From assembly GCF_910591885.1 (NCBI RefSeq), contig NC_063280.1, positions 8,432,001 through 8,496,000 on the forward strand: a stretch of 64,000 bases of DNA, given 5' to 3'. The translations under genes were made by a program, and so were the position numbers. The stretch is from Bombus terrestris (Eukaryota > Arthropoda > Insecta > Hymenoptera > Apidae). This document shows, one piece after another, positions 60,204 to 64,000 of this stretch (positions are counted from its first letter, which is position 1; every line of letters begins with the position of its first letter). The notes below the pieces were generated by a model. It searched no databases. It had not been told where the DNA came from and saw nothing but the letters and a program-made list of their open reading frames with translations.

Positions 60204-62915
60204 TTATAATACGTTAATTAATTCTAAGCTAATTCTTTCGCGGTCAAGATCTACTGAAAGTACTTTCACCTCTACACGCTGACCTATCGAAACTACCGAA
60301 TTCTTTAACCATTTCGTTGGTATAAGCCCATTTTTACCCGCTCCTATATCCACAAACGCTCCAAAGTGTGTAATGTTTCGTATCGCACCCGTTACTAATA
60401 TGCCCGCGCTCAAATCATTAATACTGAGCAAACTCTTTCGAAAAAGAGGAGTAAGAGTCTTTAATCGTATATCCTCGTCCTTCTTCATAGATAAGCCTTT
60501 GACTATCACCTCCATAGTCGTCTCGTTAGTATCAAGCTTCTGAGCCAAACCGGCAAACCCTTCGTCAGCACACGATTTTACTTTTTCGATGAACTCCGTA
60601 GTTCCGAAATTCTCCATGTTACAATTACAATATTTCAAGAAACGTTCGGCTATTTTGTACGATTCAGGATGGATCCAAGATTGATCTAATAAGTTATATG
60701 TCTGCTCAGACTTCTTAGCAGGCTTGCGTTTCTTAGAATTATCATTCATCGAAGTCTCTGGCAATATCCTAATGAAGCCAGCACATTGTTCGAACACCTT
60801 GTTCCCAATTCCTTTCACATCCAGTAATTGTTGCCTATTTTTAAACGGTCCAAATTCGGATCTCCATTCTATAATGTTATTTGCCCTGGATGCATTCAAA
60901 CCTGCAACTCTTCTTAAAAGGCACTTAGATGCAGTGTTCACATCCACACCCACAAAGCTCACAACCTCTGAAACAACCTGTAATCATTTTTATAGTTATT
61001 ATTGAATTTGTCAATTAATTACTTTATCTTGAATCTTAAAGCTATTGAATTTTATATTTACCTCATTTAATGCCACTAACAATTGCTTCTCTGGTAGATC
61101 ATGCTGATACATTCCCACACCTAAATGTTTAGGTTCTACTTTTACTAATTCAGCAAGTGGATCTTGTAGACGTCTCGCTATAGAAATAGCAGAAATTAAA
61201 TTCGTGTCGAGGTCCGGGAACTCGGATTTTGCTTCGGGACTACAGCTGTAAATCGATGCTCCGGCTTCGTTAACTATCGTATACGAAACCTCGATCGATC
61301 CGAATACATTGGACTTAATTAACTTGTTTAGAAACATTTCAGTTTCTCTGCAAGCTGTAGCGTTGCCCAATGCTAAAACTGTAGCCTTATATTTCGTCAC
61401 TAAAGCTACCAAAACATCGGCTGATTTATTATAAGATTCTTTTTCCTTTGTGTGTGGATAAATTACACCTGTTTTAAGTACATCACCCTGCTCAGAGATT
61501 ACCGCTAATTTACAACCGTGCGAAAATCCTGGATCTATAGCAAGTATGGTCTTTCCTCGTACAGGTGGAGTAAGAAGCAACTGTTTAACATTAGTTACGA
61601 AAACTTCTATAGATGCTGTCTCTGCTTTTTGTTTCATTTCGCTTCTCACTCTACGTACTACTAAGGGTTTTATCAGCTTTGTATAAGCATAGTTAATGCT
61701 GTCGTTTAATAATTTGGAATGTAATTTAGATGCTGTGATAGCTGCATTATATTGTTTATAACAGTGTGCTTTAAATTCCTTTTCGAAAAATTCAGGAATG
61801 GTCATTTTTACATTAAGAAACTTTTGTGCTTCCCCACGATTAATAGCCAATATCTGATGAGGTTTAATGTAATTTGTATTTGCATTAAAATCATAATATG
61901 TTTCATACTTTCTATGAACATCCTTTTCTTTACTATCTGCAGATTTACTATTGGTTTTACATTCTGTAACCTGAATTGTTATCACAGATTTGCTTTGAAG
62001 CTCTTTGACTTTATCAAATACAGTTTTATTCTTATTTATAATATATGCTATAATATGTACAATTCCATCTATAATCTGTTGCTCAGTTTTTAATCCATCT
62101 TTAGTAGAATCGATAAAAGAAGATAATGGAGGTAGTGTTTGACCCTGTAACACAAAATCACTTACAGATCCCAAACCTAGCTCTTTTGCTCTTTCTGCTA
62201 AAGTTCGCTTAGATGTTGGCTTAAAGAAAGAATATATATGTTCTAAGTCGTCTAAAGATTTGGCAGATACAACAGCAGAATGTATAGCAGGAGACCACTG
62301 TCCTAATTTATCAATAGACTTCAATATAGTATTAGCACGTTGTTTGATAACTTTAGCATGATCGAAACTTTGTTTCACTGCTCTTAGCTTATCTGGCTCC
62401 ATGCCACCAGTCATATCCCTCCTATATCTTGCAATAAATGGGATTGTATTTTCATTATCAAAAAGCTTTATAACATTTTCTGCTATATGTTTTTCAATAC
62501 TGTTCACTTTGCTAACATAATCTTCAACAGTCCATTCTTTCAATTCTGTAGATTTTAAAGATATATCTTTTAATATTTGTTTAATATTTCCTGCATCAGA
62601 ATTTTGTATTTCTTCTTTTTTCATCTTTGCATTTTTATTTTGTGTCTTTTTATTCAAATCTACTGATTCATTTGTGTTATCTATAAGTTCTGTTTTTATT
62701 TTTTTTCTTCCAAGTTTTGTTGTTATTTGTTTACTATTTTCACTTAATGAAACAGTTCTCTTTGTACTATTTGTAATTGTCTTCCTCTTTTTCTGAGGTG
62801 CTTTCGTAGGAACATAATTTTCATCATTGGAAACATCTGCAGGTTCATCCTCAGAATCACTTGAAAAAATAATTATTTTCCTTTTTCCAGGCACTTGTCG
62901 TATGCTCCTTTTCAT
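60204..62915 (-). CDS. SRBD1: SRBD1: S1 RNA-binding domain-containing protein 1 (Tex family), two exons
   Basis: Exon 1 is 62915..61062 (618 codons) and exon 2 is 60977..60204 (257 codons plus stop), giving 875 aa; human SRBD1 is somewhat longer. Residues 1-105 are a lysine- and serine-rich tail with an acidic patch (SSDSEDE) and basic clusters that could be nuclear signals. Residues about 115-450 match the helical Tex N-terminal region, including IPFIARYRRDMTGG at 159-171. Residues 454-560 form the YqgF/RuvX-like fold (ILAIDPGFSHGCKLAV, with Asp461). Residues about 584-607 carry QDPLAELVKVEPKHLG. Exon 2 opens with VVSEVVSFVGVDVN, then tandem helix-hairpin-helix motifs (KGIGNKVFEQCAGFIRI), and ends with an S1 domain at about 809-873 (GAFVDIGAGKNGLIP). 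The bacterial Tex relatives bind nucleic acid and affect transcription; the animal protein's role is poorly known. The start was chosen as the first ATG before the conserved region. Family assignment is firm; the exact N-terminus is less so. Confidence 0.95.
60978..61061 (-). other. SRBD1: Phase-0 intron of SRBD1
   Basis: On the minus strand exon 1 ends ...AATGAG followed by GTAAAT, and the intron ends ATTACAG before GTTGTTTCAGAG. The 84-bp intron is AT-rich and in phase 0. Splicing joins VALNE to VVSEVVSFVGVDVN, which matches the unbroken Tex/SRBD1 family sequence at this point. Reading through the intron without splicing gives a stop, so the two open frames are one gene. Confidence 0.9.
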
Positions 62916-63615
62916 TGTGACGTTTTTTACAAGTAAATAACGATATCTAAACTATTTAAGAAAATGGAAAATCCTTTCATAACATTTGGTAAATTAAAAA
63001 ATTCTAGGTTAATTATTAAATGTATAAAACATTTATGCATATATATGTCACATAACTTCTTTTAATTTCTTACTTAACTATTAATAAGATTAATATCATA
63101 AAAAACTAGTAAAGTCATAAAAAACTAGTAAATCGCTGCACTCTACTTAATAATCATAATAATCAATAGAATTTTCCGAACAAATTCAAGTACATCTTCC
63201 AACTAACCTTTGAAAATGTGCCTTAAGTTAAGACGCTTGACGAGTTCGTGTAATCGGAAAATTCTCAATATTTTTCGAGATTATACAAAAATTACAGATG
63301 ACATTATGAAATTATAATGAATAACTTTTGTAATTTTTCAATTATTATATTTCATGCAGATTTAGTATAAGATTTCTTCATATATTTCAGGTGATTTTGC
63401 TATACATACTTAGCTAAAACCTTCATATTTATAAAAATTTGATAATTATTTCTTTTCTAAGGCACTTTACTTAATAATGATTTGTTTCAAAGGATGATTT
63501 ACGTTTCTGTAATATTAAAAACATAGGAATTAAAATAAACATAATAATGTGTAATAATACCGGAATACAGCTACGTATTTTGATATTGTAAATTTTTATA
63601 CGATTCAAATATATC
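62916..63615. promoter_or_regulatory. Divergent promoter region between SRBD1 and the CCDC51-like gene
   Basis: These 700 bp separate two outward-facing start codons and hold no convincing reading frame. The stretch is very AT-rich. I see no clear TATA box in a fixed position, so the transcription starts cannot be placed. A short direct duplication of AAAAAACTAGTAAA lies around 63099-63132. The role as a bidirectional promoter is inferred only from the head-to-head layout. Confidence 0.5.
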
Positions 63616-64000
63616 ATGGCAGAAAAATTTCGATCGTTAATGAAAGTATTAAACAACGAAATAAATAAACATCAACTGTTTAATGCAACTACAAGAATTA
63701 GTAGCGTCACTGGAAAGGCACAAGAAAAGTTAAACAATATACAAAGTGCAGTTGCTGCAAAGTATGATGTTCTTGCAAAGGTATTACATTTTATTTATTC
63801 ATTAATAAGTATAAAAAATTATAATGTATGTATGTTTAAATATAAATCATTTAAATTTATTTACTCCAGCAAATCAATAATGATTTAACAATAATTCAAA
63901 ATGTAAATGGATCACAATTAGCACCAAGTCCGTTACCAAAGAAAGTTATAAAATGGTGGCAATGGTATCAACAAATAACAGGTTTGGACAAGGTTGAAAT
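63616..64000 (+). CDS. CCDC51/MITOK-like mitochondrial protein, 5' part (cut by the window end)
   Basis: Exon 1 is 63616..63780 (55 codons), followed by an 89-bp intron 63781..63869 (GTATTA...TTACTCCAG). Exon 2 starts at 63870 and is still open at 64000, so 98 codons are visible. Reading across the splice gives ...YDVLAK then QINNDLTIIQ. The key match is KWWQWYQQITGLDKVE near the end, which resembles the WWxxYxxxxGLxxV signature before the coiled coil of CCDC51 (MITOK), the pore subunit of the mitochondrial ATP-sensitive potassium channel of the inner membrane. The first 55 residues are basic and amphipathic (KFRSLMKVLNNEINKHQ), compatible with mitochondrial import. An in-frame TAA at 63589-63591 supports this ATG as the first one. 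The transmembrane segments expected in the family lie beyond the window. The assignment rests on one motif and the general layout. Confidence 0.65.
63781..63869 (+). other. Phase-0 intron of the CCDC51-like gene
   Basis: The donor is AAG|GTATTA and the acceptor TTTACTCCAG|CAA. The frame is kept (phase 0). Without removal the frame runs into lysine/isoleucine-rich AT sequence and a stop at about 63886-63888, before the conserved WW motif. Removal restores a frame that stays open to the window end. Confidence 0.8.

Noticed and set aside
61752..62093. 113-codon plus-strand frame opposite SRBD1
   Set aside because: It is an antisense shadow of SRBD1 exon 1, hydrophobic only because the sense strand is Lys/Asn/Ile-rich.

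Overview
The window looks like nuclear DNA from an insect, most likely a hymenopteran and probably a bee. The reasons are AT-rich DNA with many CpG dinucleotides, short spliceosomal introns (84 and 89 bp), an animal-type SRBD1 gene, and a dense load of small mariner- and TTAA-type non-autonomous transposons. Nothing bacterial or plasmid-like was seen. The species call is an inference from overall character, not from a search.

Layout: positions 1 to about 60,150 form a gene desert. I found no open reading frame there that I recognise as a host gene. It holds transposon remnants, foldback elements and tandem repeats. I grouped the small elements into five families. A: 57-81 bp mariner-type elements, often near-perfect hairpins in TA sites (4 copies). 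B: 190-225 bp mariner-type elements starting near TTAGGTTGTCC (5 copies, one split by a nested retroposon). C: TTAA-flanked elements starting CCAGTTAGCTG and carrying the 16-bp palindrome GACGAGTATACTCGTC (5 copies). D: about 640 bp TTAA elements starting CACTAGAACTACC (2 copies in opposite orientation). E: TTAA foldback elements starting GGGGGTGTCC (2 copies whose cores are inverted relative to each other). Broken mariner transposase fragments lie near 46.6 and 48.4 kb, and a probable non-LTR retrotransposon reverse-transcriptase tail lies near 46.2 kb. Tandem arrays include a 37-bp satellite with higher-order structure (10.5-11.6 kb), roughly 350-bp units (15.4-16.2 kb), 113-bp purine-rich units (25.7-26.0 kb) and a 21-bp CAAC-rich array (50.4-50.9 kb).

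The right end is genic. On the minus strand a two-exon SRBD1 gene (Tex-family S1 RNA-binding protein, 875 aa as assembled here) runs from 62,915 to 60,204. About 700 bp away, on the plus strand and divergent, are the first two exons of a gene resembling CCDC51/MITOK (inner mitochondrial membrane potassium-channel protein), which leaves the window at 64,000. The AT-rich gap between them probably holds both promoters. Apart from this head-to-head layout, nothing shows that the two genes work together.

I found no previously undescribed multi-gene system. The most unusual material is the structure of the small transposon families and the nested or inverted events they record.
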